Shown here: piece by piece, positions 34,328-41,936 of the stretch
Layout of the letters: the number at the start of each line of letters is the position of its first letter
Position numbering within the stretch: position 1 is the stretch's first letter
Source of the DNA: Polyangium sp. y55x31
GTDB lineage: Bacteria; Myxococcota_A; Polyangia; Polyangiales; Polyangiaceae
Reading direction: 5' to 3'
Assembly: GCF_029946505.1 (NCBI RefSeq)
Contig: NZ_JARZHG010000002.1
Span: forward strand, 496,001 to 560,000
Length of the DNA stretch: 64,000 nt
Notes under the pieces: generated by a model
Told to the model about the DNA's origin: nothing
Seen by the model: only the letters and a program-made list of their open reading frames with translations
The model's database searches: none
Program-made: the position numbers and the translations under genes

Positions 34328-34501
34328 GCCGGCCAAGAAAGATGACACGAACCGGGCGCCCGTGACGGACATAAGCTGTCCGATCAGCGGTGAACTTGTC
34401 CGGTGAAGACCGAAACGGGCAGGCGGGGCCCCGGTTCGTGTTCCGGCCGACGGATCAGCGGAGGACCACTGAACAGACCGGGCGAGGGGGTCGAGGGGAG
34501 G

Positions 34502-35380
34502 TCAGCGGCGCGCCCGCGCCCGGCCCCCTGCTTCCGCGTCCGCCTCCGCCTCTGCTTCCGCCTCCGCTTCCGCCTCCGCCTCTGCTTCCGCCTCCGCTCC
34601 CGCGATCCGCTTTCGCTTCCGCTTCCGGGGCGCGGCCTCTTCCTCCGCCACCCGCGCGCCGGGCGACGCCGCGTGCGCCACGTCCGAGAGGCGTGACAGC
34701 AGCTCGTGGTGCTTCTTCGACCGGCGCCGCACGATCCAGGGGAAGATCAACCGTGGAATGAGGAACGCGAACAGCAGGACGGCGATTGCGGCCAGCACCG
34801 CGAGGGAGCCACTCTTCGTGGCGGCCCCGATCCCCCCTGCGATGGGCAATCCTCCGCCGAGCCCGAAACCGAGCCCGATGCCGAGGAACAAGGCCAGGGC
34901 GAAATTCGTGTATCGCTCCTCCACGCGGACGAGGGTCTTTCCATTGCGTGATCGCACCGTGACCGAGAGTTGCCTCGGCTGCGATTGCGGGTTCACCGTC
35001 GGCGTCCAGGTCAGGGTTTTTCCCACGATCTGCACCTGCCCCGCGTCGCCCGTCACGCTGCGGATCACGTCGACGAGATCCTCGTGCGAATCGGACGTCA
35101 ATTCGCCTTCGATCTCCTCCTCGAAGAGCGTCCGCAATGGCGCGCCGAGCCAACCGCCCCGGGCCTCCGGCACGTCGGGCGGCGCATGCTCGGCCGCCGC
35201 GCCTCGAATGGCCGTGCGCGGGATTCCGAGCTCGCCCGCGTGGCGCACGAGCTCGGCCTCGGTCATCGAGGTCTCGACGGCCTGCGTCTCGGCGTCATGC
35301 TCGGCGAGCTCCAGGGCCCGGCGCAGGATGCGGCGCACCTCGGCCGGGGAGAGCTGTCGTTCACGGAAGGGATCGGCCAT
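34502..35380 (-). CDS. Membrane protein with Glu-Ala repeat tail, 292 aa
   Basis: The first 70 residues form a helical domain (LSPAEVRRILRRALELAEHD, ELVRHAGELGIPRTAI) that recurs in many myxobacterial signalling and membrane proteins. A strand-rich domain follows (VQIVGKTLTWTP, LSVTVRSRNGKTLVRVEERY), then two membrane helices (about 165-225) and a basic cytoplasmic segment (RRRSKKHHELL). The end is a run of alternating Glu and Ala encoded by a 30-base tandem repeat. The function is unknown; the helical N-domain usually reads as a regulatory or oligomerisation module. ATG 35380 is preferred over GTG 35404 because the family-like sequence starts there. Confidence 0.65.
   Translation of the reverse strand: MADPFRERQLSPAEVRRILRRALELAEHDAETQAVETSMTEAELVRHAGELGIPRTAIRGAAAEHAPPDVPEARGGWLGAPLRTLFEEEIEGELTSDSHEDLVDVIRSVTGDAGQVQIVGKTLTWTPTVNPQSQPRQLSVTVRSRNGKTLVRVEERYTNFALALFLGIGLGFGLGGGLPIAGGIGAATKSGSLAVLAAIAVLLFAFLIPRLIFPWIVRRRSKKHHELLSRLSDVAHAASPGARVAEEEAAPRKRKRKRIAGAEAEAEAEAEAEAEAEAEADAEAGGRARARR
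34541..34600. repeat. 30-base tandem repeat encoding (EA)n
   Basis: Two adjacent 30-base units (34541-34570 and 34571-34600) match at 29 of 30 positions and, with flanking partial units, encode an alternating Glu-Ala run near the C-terminus of the membrane protein. The unit length is a multiple of three, so copy changes would keep the frame. Confidence 0.85.
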
Positions 35381-35608
35381 GGCCGCGGAAGGATACACCG
35401 TCACCCCCGGCGGTTCATGGGGGAACGCCGGCCCATGCTCTCGTGTAGGACTTTGGTCCCATGGTCCTCAACGCCGGAAAGCTCTACGAGGGGGGACATG
35501 CAACGTCGTGGAGCCTTCCGAGGCGATCCGCGGCGACGTAGACCCGGGGCGGGTCGCCTTTGCAGTGCGGGGCGACACGCCTCCCATCCCACGAACCATG
35601 AGGAGCGT

Positions 35609-36151
35609 ATGTCGTACCTAGATGGCCTGATACCCCCGATCGGACTGGAGATCCCCTGCTCTATGTATGCGGTCGAGGTCCCCTTGAAAGTGAATGTCCT
35701 CGGCATCGTCACCCTGGACTTCAAGGGAGGGATCAAGGTCCGGGTCGAGAAGAAGATCGATACCGGATTGGGCGGCGTGCTGTTCAAAATCATCGGCCAC
35801 GAGGTGTCGGCGGACTCCCCCGTGCTCGGGAGGGTCACCCTCTCCCAGGCCGACATCGACACGACCCCGTTGAGCCCGCTCGAGCTCATCAGCAATCTGC
35901 CGCCCAAGTTCCGCAACACGCTCTTCCACGACTTCACGTTCACCATCGAGAAGCCGCCGGGCGGTGGCCCTCCCCTCGTGCTGTCAAACACGAAGACCGC
36001 CGCGCTGATCAACGACAACCTCACGGTGTTTCCTCCGCAGGGCTCGGTCTATCACCTCCGGGAGCCGGTCGATCTCGCGCCGGTCGGCGCTCCGAACCAC
36101 GTCGTCGCCACGATCCAGGCGATGGCGTTCACGGTGTCGCACAACCCGTGA
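35609..36151 (+). CDS. Hypothetical protein, 180 aa, possible DUF6073-like
   Basis: Soluble, no signal peptide. The sequence is strand-rich (VPLKVNVLGIVTLDFKGGIKVRVEKK, FKIIGHEVSADSPVLGRVTLS) and ends in a pattern (LVLSNTKTAALINDNLTVFPPQGSVYHL) that reminds me of DUF6073 proteins from actinomycetes and myxobacteria; this is a weak recollection. Function is unknown. The start ATG 35609 has AGGAG upstream. The gene is alone on this strand and converges with the orphan gene at 36208, with a strong hairpin in between. Confidence 0.6.
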   Translation: MSYLDGLIPPIGLEIPCSMYAVEVPLKVNVLGIVTLDFKGGIKVRVEKKIDTGLGGVLFKIIGHEVSADSPVLGRVTLSQADIDTTPLSPLELISNLPPKFRNTLFHDFTFTIEKPPGGGPPLVLSNTKTAALINDNLTVFPPQGSVYHLREPVDLAPVGAPNHVVATIQAMAFTVSHNP

Positions 36152-36171
36152 TGCCAGCCTGATCCCCCTGG

Positions 36172-36209
36172 GAGAGCGTGCTGCGGCTCCGCTGCGGCAG
36201 CACCCTCTC
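36172..36209. terminator. Hairpin between converging genes
   Basis: Two 16-base arms (36172-36187 and 36194-36209) match at 14 positions around a 6-base loop. The hairpin lies between the stop at 36151 (plus) and the stop at 36208 (minus), even overlapping the latter, so it can serve both directions. There is no clear T-run, as usual in such GC-rich genomes. Confidence 0.55.
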
Positions 36210-36891
36210 AGGGCTCGTCGCCTTCGGGATCGGCGCCTTCGCCCGTACCCACATCTTCGCCCTTGGTCGCGTCGGGCTTCCGGAAGAAGGACTCGACCCA
36301 CGTCTTCGGCAACTTCTTCGCGGTCGCGATCTTGAGCAGCTCCGCGTAGGTCGTCGTCCGCAGGGCGTTGATGCCCTCTTTCCATTCGTCGGTCTCGTTC
36401 GAGACGATTTGCCGATTTCCTTTGGCCTTGGTGCGCACGTCGAGCGCGTCGAGCGCGGCTTTGCTGACCTTGTCGATCGGCGCCGCGAACGGGGAAAGCT
36501 CGTGATTCCCGCCGAGCTTTCCGGCCTCGGGCAGGAGCACGTCGCGCGTCTTCTCGCATTGCGCGCGCAGCCCCTTGCGCACGAATTGCCCCGGGGCGGT
36601 GCCGCCGAAGAACTTCCCGAGCAGCTCCGGCGCGAACGCGCGCACGGCGGCGGCGAAACGCTTCGTGAGCGAATCGAGCCGCTCGTTGCGGACCGCGACC
36701 ACCGCCTCGGCGCGGGTCACCGCCCGGCGCGCCGCGCGCTCCTGCGCGAAGAGGCCCTCCCATTCGCTGATGGCCTCGGCGAAGGGGACGGCGAGCGTGG
36801 CGGCGTCCTCGTCGGCGGCGAGTGCAGATTCGGAGAATTCGAGCTCGTCGAGAAAATAGAGCAAACCATAGGTGATCGGAATCTGGCGCAT
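36208..36891 (-). CDS. Lineage-specific hypothetical protein, 227 aa (intact member of duplicated locus)
   Basis: Starts MRQIPITYGLLYFLDELEF and is rich in helices; a heptad-like stretch (SEWEGLFAQERAARRAVTRAEAVVAVRNERLDSL) suggests a coiled coil near residues 42-80. The C-terminus is acidic. I know of no function. A second, broken copy lies at 40640-40932 in the same orientation with the same N-terminal motif. A TAGCAC hexamer stands 7 bases before the ATG, with no Shine-Dalgarno. The presence of related genes in repeated loci suggests a multigene family of these bacteria. Confidence 0.7.
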   Translation of the reverse strand: MRQIPITYGLLYFLDELEFSESALAADEDAATLAVPFAEAISEWEGLFAQERAARRAVTRAEAVVAVRNERLDSLTKRFAAAVRAFAPELLGKFFGGTAPGQFVRKGLRAQCEKTRDVLLPEAGKLGGNHELSPFAAPIDKVSKAALDALDVRTKAKGNRQIVSNETDEWKEGINALRTTTYAELLKIATAKKLPKTWVESFFRKPDATKGEDVGTGEGADPEGDEP

Positions 36892-37247
36892 GCGAGGTGT
36901 GCTACCGGACTATGCTCCGCTTCGTCAAGCGAAAGGAGGCGGCGAGCGTCGCCTACCCCCGTGCGCTTCATGGAGGGCCCCGAAACACGCGTCCTTTGGC
37001 GGCGTGCACGTCGAGCAGCCGGAGAGGAGATGCGTGATCTGCCGGCGAACAGGCCGTGACCTCGGGAGGATCACGCCTCGTCTTGGCGAGGGCGGGCCGT
37101 GCGCGGGGGAGGATCAGGGACGTTGTTGCCGGGTGATTTTCGTGGAGCGGGAGAGGGATGGGTTCGTCTGGCTCCGCTCCGCCGGAGAGTGGAGGAGGAT
37201 CACGTCTGGGCGACGGGTGCGGGTGCGGGGAGACGCAGACCCGAGGA
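36892..37247. repeat. Duplicated non-coding upstream region, copy A
   Basis: 356 bases without a supported gene between the orphan gene and the LytR-type regulator. Parts resemble the 356 bases at 40933-41288 upstream of the pseudogene copy. Shared blocks include GGATCACGCCTC (37068-37079), GCGCGGGGGAGGA and a GAGTGGAGG-nGGATCACG block near 37188-37204. Four GAGGATCA-like repeats are spread over the last 190 bases. The function is unknown; a regulatory region or small RNA is possible. Confidence 0.5.
36899..36904 (-). promoter_or_regulatory. Candidate -10 hexamer (TAGCAC)
   Basis: Lies 7 bases before the ATG of the intact orphan gene. The matching position in the broken copy has lost this hexamer. 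Confidence 0.25.
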
Positions 37248-37994
37248 TCAGGCCTCGTCCCCGCCCGCCCCGCGGGCGATTCCGAGTGCGCGGCGGAGCT
37301 CCCTCGCTGCCTGGCGGGAGACTTCCACGGTGTGGCCGTTCTTCATGCGCGCGAAATAGCCGCCCGAGGGCGTGGGTTCGAGCAGGATCACGTGCTCGAG
37401 GTTCAGTAGCGCGCGGCGGTGGACGCGGATGAATGTGCCTGTGGGCAGGCGCTCCTCCAGCGCGGCCAGCGAGAGATCGGTGAGCACGCGCCGCCCGCTC
37501 GCCATGATCGTCACGAGTGCGCCGTCGAGCTCGGCGAACGAGATCTCCGCGGGATCGAGCAGCAGCACGCCTTCGCGGGTCTCGATCGCGAGACGCCGCG
37601 CTGCGGGGCGAGGGGCGTCCGTTTTTGTGGCGCCGAGGATGCGGCGGGCGCGCTCGATGGCGATTTGCAGGCGCCCGGCTTCCACGGGTTTGAGCAGGTA
37701 ATCGACCGCGGCCACCTCGAATGCGGAGACGGCGTATTCGGCGTGCGCGGTGCAGAAGATCACGTAGGGCCGCGGCTCGGGCAACAAGCGAATTGCCTCG
37801 ATCCCGGTGAGGCCGGGCATTTCGATGTCGAGCAGGATCACGTCGATGCCGCCTCGCCCGAGGGCTGCGCGCACGGCGTCGCCGCGATCGCACTCGCCCA
37901 CGACCACCACGCCGTCGATTGCGCCGAGCAGCCGAAAGAGGCGCGCCCGCGCGAGCTTTTCGTCGTCGACTACGAGCACACGCAGTGCATTCAC
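37248..37994 (-). CDS. LytTR-family response regulator
   Basis: 248 residues. The receiver domain (1-120) has acidic pocket Asp10-Asp11, phospho-acceptor Asp56 in LLDIEMPG, and the conserved Thr and Lys in CTAHAEYAVSAFEVAAVDYLLKP. The C-terminal LytTR DNA-binding domain (about 145-240) is seen as SFAELDGALVTIMASGRRVLTDLSLAALEERLPTGTFIRVHRRALLNLEHV. The GTG start 37994 overlaps the stop of the sensor kinase (GTGA), so they are a coupled pair. Known members bind pairs of short direct repeats. The GAGGATCA repeats in the region just downstream are an interesting but unproven candidate target. Confidence 0.92.
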   Translation of the reverse strand: MNALRVLVVDDEKLARARLFRLLGAIDGVVVVGECDRGDAVRAALGRGGIDVILLDIEMPGLTGIEAIRLLPEPRPYVIFCTAHAEYAVSAFEVAAVDYLLKPVEAGRLQIAIERARRILGATKTDAPRPAARRLAIETREGVLLLDPAEISFAELDGALVTIMASGRRVLTDLSLAALEERLPTGTFIRVHRRALLNLEHVILLEPTPSGGYFARMKNGHTVEVSRQAARELRRALGIARGAGGDEA

Positions 37995-39031
37995 GTGATC
38001 ACCTCCGGCAGGTCGAGATCGACCCGCGTGCGGCCCTCTTCGCCGCGGATCGAGAGGCGAGCGCGCCTCTCGTAGGCGAGCGCGAGCCGGCGCTCCACGG
38101 TGGGCAATCCATCGCTGCCCGGCCTCGGGCCCGCGTATGCGCCTGGGTTCGAGAGCGTGATTCGAAGTGCGCCCGAGGCCCGTCGGATCACGAGGCGCAC
38201 CTCGCCCTCGTGCCCGGCGCCGGGACCGTGCTTCATCGCGTTCTCCGCGAGCGGCAGGAGCACGAGGGGCGGCACGGGCAAAGGCTCGACGCCCGGATCG
38301 ATCTCCATGACCACCGTGAATCGCGCCGGGTCGCGCAATCGATAAAGTTCGAAGAGCGTACGTACGAGTGCGAGCTCCTGATCGAGGGGCCACCACTCGG
38401 CGCGCACGCCGGCGAGGATCACGCGTAGCATCGACGCGAGGCGCAGCACGGCCTCCTCGGCGACCGCGCCGTCGACGCGGCACCATTCGGCGATCGCGTT
38501 GAGCGTGTTGAAGAGGAAATGGGGATCGAGGTGCGCGCGGAGGGCGAAGAGCTGCGCGCGCTCCGCCTCGCGCGCGAGTTTCTCGGCCCGCTCCCGCTGG
38601 GCGATGAGACGCAGCTCGAGATCGATGTCCCGACCGAGCCCCCAGCCGCCGACCCAGTAGAGCGCGAGTGAGCTGACGAGGTTCGCCGGGACCGTGAGGA
38701 AGCTCGGCTCGAGCCGCAACCAGCGGGGGATCACGCCCCCGATGCCGAAGACCACGATCGCGCCGAGCGCCGCATAAGCGAGGACGCGCAGCAGCGTGGG
38801 GCGCTCGGCGGCGAGCGCGCGCCAGGAGACCGGCGCGAGCAGCGTGAACGAGGCGCAGAGCGCGACGCCGACCACGAGCGCCGAGCCGCCCGACCGCGCC
38901 TGGGCGACGAGGAGCGTGACGGTCACCACGAGGATCGGGATGAGGCGGCGCGGCGCGGCGAGGGCACGGAGCGTGGCGATCGCGAGGGGCTCGCCCGATG
39001 GATCTGGTCTTCCGGCTTCGATCGCCGTCAT
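37991..39031 (-). CDS. LytS/YehU-type sensor histidine kinase
   Basis: 346 residues. About four to five membrane helices occupy residues 25-140 without a large sensor loop. A coiled linker (LIAQRERAEKLAREAERAQ) leads to the His_kinase domain with LDPHFLFNTLNAI, whose His is the phosphorylation site, and to an HATPase_c-like end with N-box LLPLAENAMKHG. It should phosphorylate the overlapping LytTR regulator. No ligand can be read from the sequence. ATG 39031 is the first start giving the membrane region; TATCAC lies 8 bases upstream, and I see no Shine-Dalgarno. Confidence 0.9.
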   Translation of the reverse strand: MTAIEAGRPDPSGEPLAIATLRALAAPRRLIPILVVTVTLLVAQARSGGSALVVGVALCASFTLLAPVSWRALAAERPTLLRVLAYAALGAIVVFGIGGVIPRWLRLEPSFLTVPANLVSSLALYWVGGWGLGRDIDLELRLIAQRERAEKLAREAERAQLFALRAHLDPHFLFNTLNAIAEWCRVDGAVAEEAVLRLASMLRVILAGVRAEWWPLDQELALVRTLFELYRLRDPARFTVVMEIDPGVEPLPVPPLVLLPLAENAMKHGPGAGHEGEVRLVIRRASGALRITLSNPGAYAGPRPGSDGLPTVERRLALAYERRARLSIRGEEGRTRVDLDLPEVIT

Positions 39032-39186
39032 CGGAGAAGGTGATAGCCGATCCCGGGGCAGGGCGGAACGTGAGACCGTTCGAGGCCTCGCCGCGCCCGC
39101 TCGCGCCGAAGGACCGACCGCTCACGCACTCTCGCGCGGCGAATCAGGCGGACTGCATTCATCCTGGGCCTTCGAGGAGACGCGAT

Positions 39187-40617
39187 ATGAAGGTCAGGAT
39201 CGTCGTCGATTACGTGCCCCGCTACCGCCGCGGTCATCAATGGCATTTCGTCCCGCCGGTGACGGGGATCCACCTCGCTGCGATCACCCCTTCCGAGCAC
39301 GAGGTGGAGGTCATTCACGAGCAGGTGCGTCCCGTCCCCGTCGATGGCACGCCGGACGTCGTCGCCCTCTCTTTTTTCTCTGGGTTCGCCCGCCGCGCGT
39401 ATCAGCTCGCCGATCGTTATCGTGCGCTCGGCGTGCGCGTGGTCGCGGGCGGGCCGCACGTCTCGTACTGGACCGAAGAGGCCCTTTCGCATGTCGACGT
39501 CGTGGTCACCGGGGAGGCCGAATCGGTGTGGCCCGAGGTGCTGCGTGATCTCGGGCGGGGAACGGCGCGCCGCGTGTACCGCGGGGAGCCGGTGTCCCTC
39601 GCGGGATTGCCGACGCCCCGGTACGATTTGCTCGAAGACCGCTTCCTCGTCCCGCGTGTCCTCCAGGCGACACGCGGCTGCCCGTTCACGTGCAGCTTTT
39701 GCACCGTGCCCGACCTGAATCCGGGCTTCCGTGTGCGTCCGGTCGACGATGTCGTGCGCGACATCGCGACCACGCGATTCCCTCATTTCTGGCAGGACAA
39801 GGTCGCCTGGTTCTGGGACGACAACCTCCTCGTCCAGCGCCGCTGGGCCAAGGAGCTGCTCCGCGCGATGATCGGCCTCGATCGGTGGTGGCTGACGCAG
39901 GCGTCGATCGACATCGTCAAGGATCGGGAGCTGCTCGACCTCATGGAGCGGTCCGGATGTATCGGCATCTTCCTGGGCATCGAGAGCCTCGACGAGGCGG
40001 ATCTGCGCAGCGTCGACAAGCGTCAGAACCGGGTGCGCGAATACCGCGACGCGATCGATCGCCTGCACGATCGGGGAATCTGCGTGATGGCCGGCTTCAT
40101 TTCGGGCTTCGACGATCAAACGCCCGAGACCATCGTCGCCACCGCCGATCGCCTCAATGCCGTGGGCGTGGACGTGCCCTTCCTGAGCGTGCTGACGCCG
40201 TTCCGCGGCACGCCGCTCTACGACGAGTATCTGCAGAGCGGCCGGATCCTCACGGAGCGCGACTGGCCCCATTACAGCGGCTACGGGGTGGCCTTCCGGC
40301 CCGCCAGGATGACCCCCGACGAGCTGCTCGCGGCGCACCGGCGGCTGTGGAACCGCGCGTTCTCGCCGGCGCTGGTGCGGGAGCGGCTCGCGCGCGGGGC
40401 CCGGCAATTGAGCCGCGGCGGGATGATGCTGTCGGCGGCGATGAACGGGTTTTACGGGCTGAAGCAGCTCACGGGCAACGAGCCGGCGTCGGCGCCGATC
40501 GAGGGCGAGGGGCGGATCGCGCACCCGGATCCGAGGGAGGCGCCGCTCAGGCTGTCGCAGATCGGCGTGCGGCGCGCCGAAAAGAAGCAGGTCGCCAGCG
40601 CGGCAGGCATTCGGTGA
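39187..40617 (+). CDS. B12-binding domain radical SAM protein
   Basis: 476 residues. An N-terminal cobalamin-binding Rossmann domain (about 1-130; DVVALSFFSGFARRAYQLADR, VVAGGPHVSYWTEEAL, VVTGEAESVWP) lacks the base-off DxHxxG histidine, as in many members. The radical SAM core has Cys165, Cys169 and Cys172 (CPFTCSFC) for the [4Fe-4S] cluster, followed by FWDDNLL and GIESLDEADL. Such enzymes methylate or rearrange unreactive carbons in lipids and natural products (as in the HpnP/BchE group). The substrate is unknown. GGAGA precedes ATG 39187. It is divergent from the sensor kinase and sits between the two copies of the duplicated locus. Confidence 0.9.
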   Translation: MKVRIVVDYVPRYRRGHQWHFVPPVTGIHLAAITPSEHEVEVIHEQVRPVPVDGTPDVVALSFFSGFARRAYQLADRYRALGVRVVAGGPHVSYWTEEALSHVDVVVTGEAESVWPEVLRDLGRGTARRVYRGEPVSLAGLPTPRYDLLEDRFLVPRVLQATRGCPFTCSFCTVPDLNPGFRVRPVDDVVRDIATTRFPHFWQDKVAWFWDDNLLVQRRWAKELLRAMIGLDRWWLTQASIDIVKDRELLDLMERSGCIGIFLGIESLDEADLRSVDKRQNRVREYRDAIDRLHDRGICVMAGFISGFDDQTPETIVATADRLNAVGVDVPFLSVLTPFRGTPLYDEYLQSGRILTERDWPHYSGYGVAFRPARMTPDELLAAHRRLWNRAFSPALVRERLARGARQLSRGGMMLSAAMNGFYGLKQLTGNEPASAPIEGEGRIAHPDPREAPLRLSQIGVRRAEKKQVASAAGIR

Positions 40618-40639
40618 GAGGAGAGCCGAGGCTCGCCCC

Positions 40640-40932
40640 ACTGCCACCGAAGAACTTCGCCAGGAGCTCCAGCGCGAATGCGCGCACGGCGGCGCCGAAG
40701 CGCCTCGTGAGCGAATCGAAGCGCTCGTTGCGGACGGAGACCACCGCCTCGGCGCGGATGACCTCCCGGCGAGCAGCGCGCTCCTCGGTGAAGAGCCCCT
40801 CCCATTCGCCGATGGCCTCGGAGAAGGGCAAGGTGAGCCCGGTAGCGTCGTCCTCGGCGAGGAGCGCCGCCTCGGTGAAGTCGAGCTCGTCGAGGAGATA
40901 AGAAGCCCGAAGGAGAGCGGAATCTGGCGCAT
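40640..40932 (-). pseudogene. Frameshifted, truncated copy of the orphan gene at 36208-36891
   Basis: Begins MRQIPLSFGLL as in the intact gene, then loses one base near 40901 (the third Leu codon has two bases), after which the similarity continues in another frame (YLLDELDFTEAALLAEDD ... EWEGLFTEERAARREVIRAEAVVSVRNERFDSLT). Similarity stops at LLAKFFGG, about 40640; the last 125 residues of the intact protein are missing, replaced by the end of the radical SAM gene. Either the 3' part was deleted or the radical SAM gene was placed there. No product is expected. Confidence 0.85.
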
Positions 40933-41288
40933 ACGAGGCGTCGAACAAGGCCGGGCCTGATCCGGCCAATAAAACGAAGGAGCGCGCCTCGCCTGCCCCC
41001 GTGCAATTCATCGCGGCGTCCGGATCACGCCTCACCTGCCCGCGGACAAGTCGAAACAACGAGAGGATCGGGGGTGATCTGCCAGGGAACACGCCGTGAC
41101 CTGGGGAGGATCACGCCTCGGTTCGGGGGGGACGCGCGCTGCGCGGGGGAGGACCGGGGCGCTCGTACGGGTGGATTTTCGCGGAGGGGGCGAGGAACGG
41201 ACTCACCTCCTGGTTCGCAGGGAGCGAGTGGAGGGGGATCACGACTGGGGCGACCGGCCGCATCACTTACCCTCGCTTTCCGTGCGCA
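40933..41288. repeat. Duplicated non-coding upstream region, copy B
   Basis: No gene is supported here. The sequence matches copy A (36892-37247) in blocks: GTGATCTGCC, CCGTGACCT, GGATCACGCCTC (41108-41119, and once more at 41022-41033), GCGCGGGGGAGGA, GGATTTTCG and a GAGTGGAGGGGGATCACGA block at 41226-41244. Despite decay of the adjoining gene the non-coding blocks remain recognisable, which suggests either recent duplication or a function of their own. Confidence 0.5.
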
Positions 41289-41936
41289 TCAGCCCTCATG
41301 TCCGCTTGTTGCATCGTGTGCGAACCAGCGACGTAACACGTCGCGAAGCTTCACGAAGGCGGCGTCCGTGCAGCGCTCGAGGGGCACAAGGGCTCCCAGG
41401 CGCCTGTAGATCGACGCTGACCTGGGCTTACGGCGGAATCGCAGGGCAGCCTGCAAGGCCTCCTTCGGCCGCTGCGGTTTGACGCGACCTTCCACCAGCC
41501 AATTTTCTCCCACGAGCCAGCAGCGAAGATCTTGGGGGGCGCCCCGGAAGCCGAGGAGATCTTCGACATGTGGCGCATTGCTGAAGACCCAGATCTCGAG
41601 TTCAGGATCAATTGCAATGCCAGCAGCCCGATCCGCCCAGCCGTTGCTCGCCAAGCTCGTTTCGACGTCCTGCTCCAAGGCCTTTCGAGACTTCCCATCC
41701 CGCCCGCATCCCTCACGATCGAAAACGACGAGCGCCCGCTCGTATTGCTTTATGTGAGCACGGAGGAACGTGGCGCTTTCGCGAAGACAGCCTGGGTCGT
41801 GATTAGGGTGCGTAAAGACGTCATAGGAGATAGTCCGAATGCCAAGGCGATCCTTCTGCGTGAGAATTCCATCCAGCGCGTGACGGATGTCATCGTCGGC
41901 TGTAAGCACGACGAGGTCCTTGCGTTCCCAGCTCAC
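41289..41936 (-). CDS. Small putative nuclease/TOPRIM-like partner of an AAA ATPase (MAD4-like?)
   Basis: 215 residues from GTG 41936, which overlaps the ATPase stop (GTGA). The protein begins with a strand (DLVVLTADDDIRHALDGIL), has an acidic centre (ALVVFDREGCGRDG) and a conserved helix-strand (IDPELEIWVFSNAPHVEDLLGF). This arrangement recalls DUF4276/TOPRIM-like proteins encoded next to OLD-type ATPases. From memory it also resembles proteins annotated MAD4 in methylation-associated defence systems, which I cannot verify here. It is probably the effector partner of the ATPase. No methyltransferase or other MAD gene is visible nearby. Confidence 0.65.
   Translation of the reverse strand: MSWERKDLVVLTADDDIRHALDGILTQKDRLGIRTISYDVFTHPNHDPGCLRESATFLRAHIKQYERALVVFDREGCGRDGKSRKALEQDVETSLASNGWADRAAGIAIDPELEIWVFSNAPHVEDLLGFRGAPQDLRCWLVGENWLVEGRVKPQRPKEALQAALRFRRKPRSASIYRRLGALVPLERCTDAAFVKLRDVLRRWFAHDATSGHEG

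Noticed and set aside
36172-36209. Classical Rho-independent terminator with T-run
   Set aside because: The hairpin is strong but no T-run follows on either strand, so it is listed only as a probable convergent terminator.
36892-37432. Protein gene over the duplicated upstream region (a frame shared with copy B for about 25 codons)
   Set aside because: The shared frame is short, Arg/Gly-rich and interrupted differently in the two copies; there is no start or ribosome site, so conservation is better read as non-coding.
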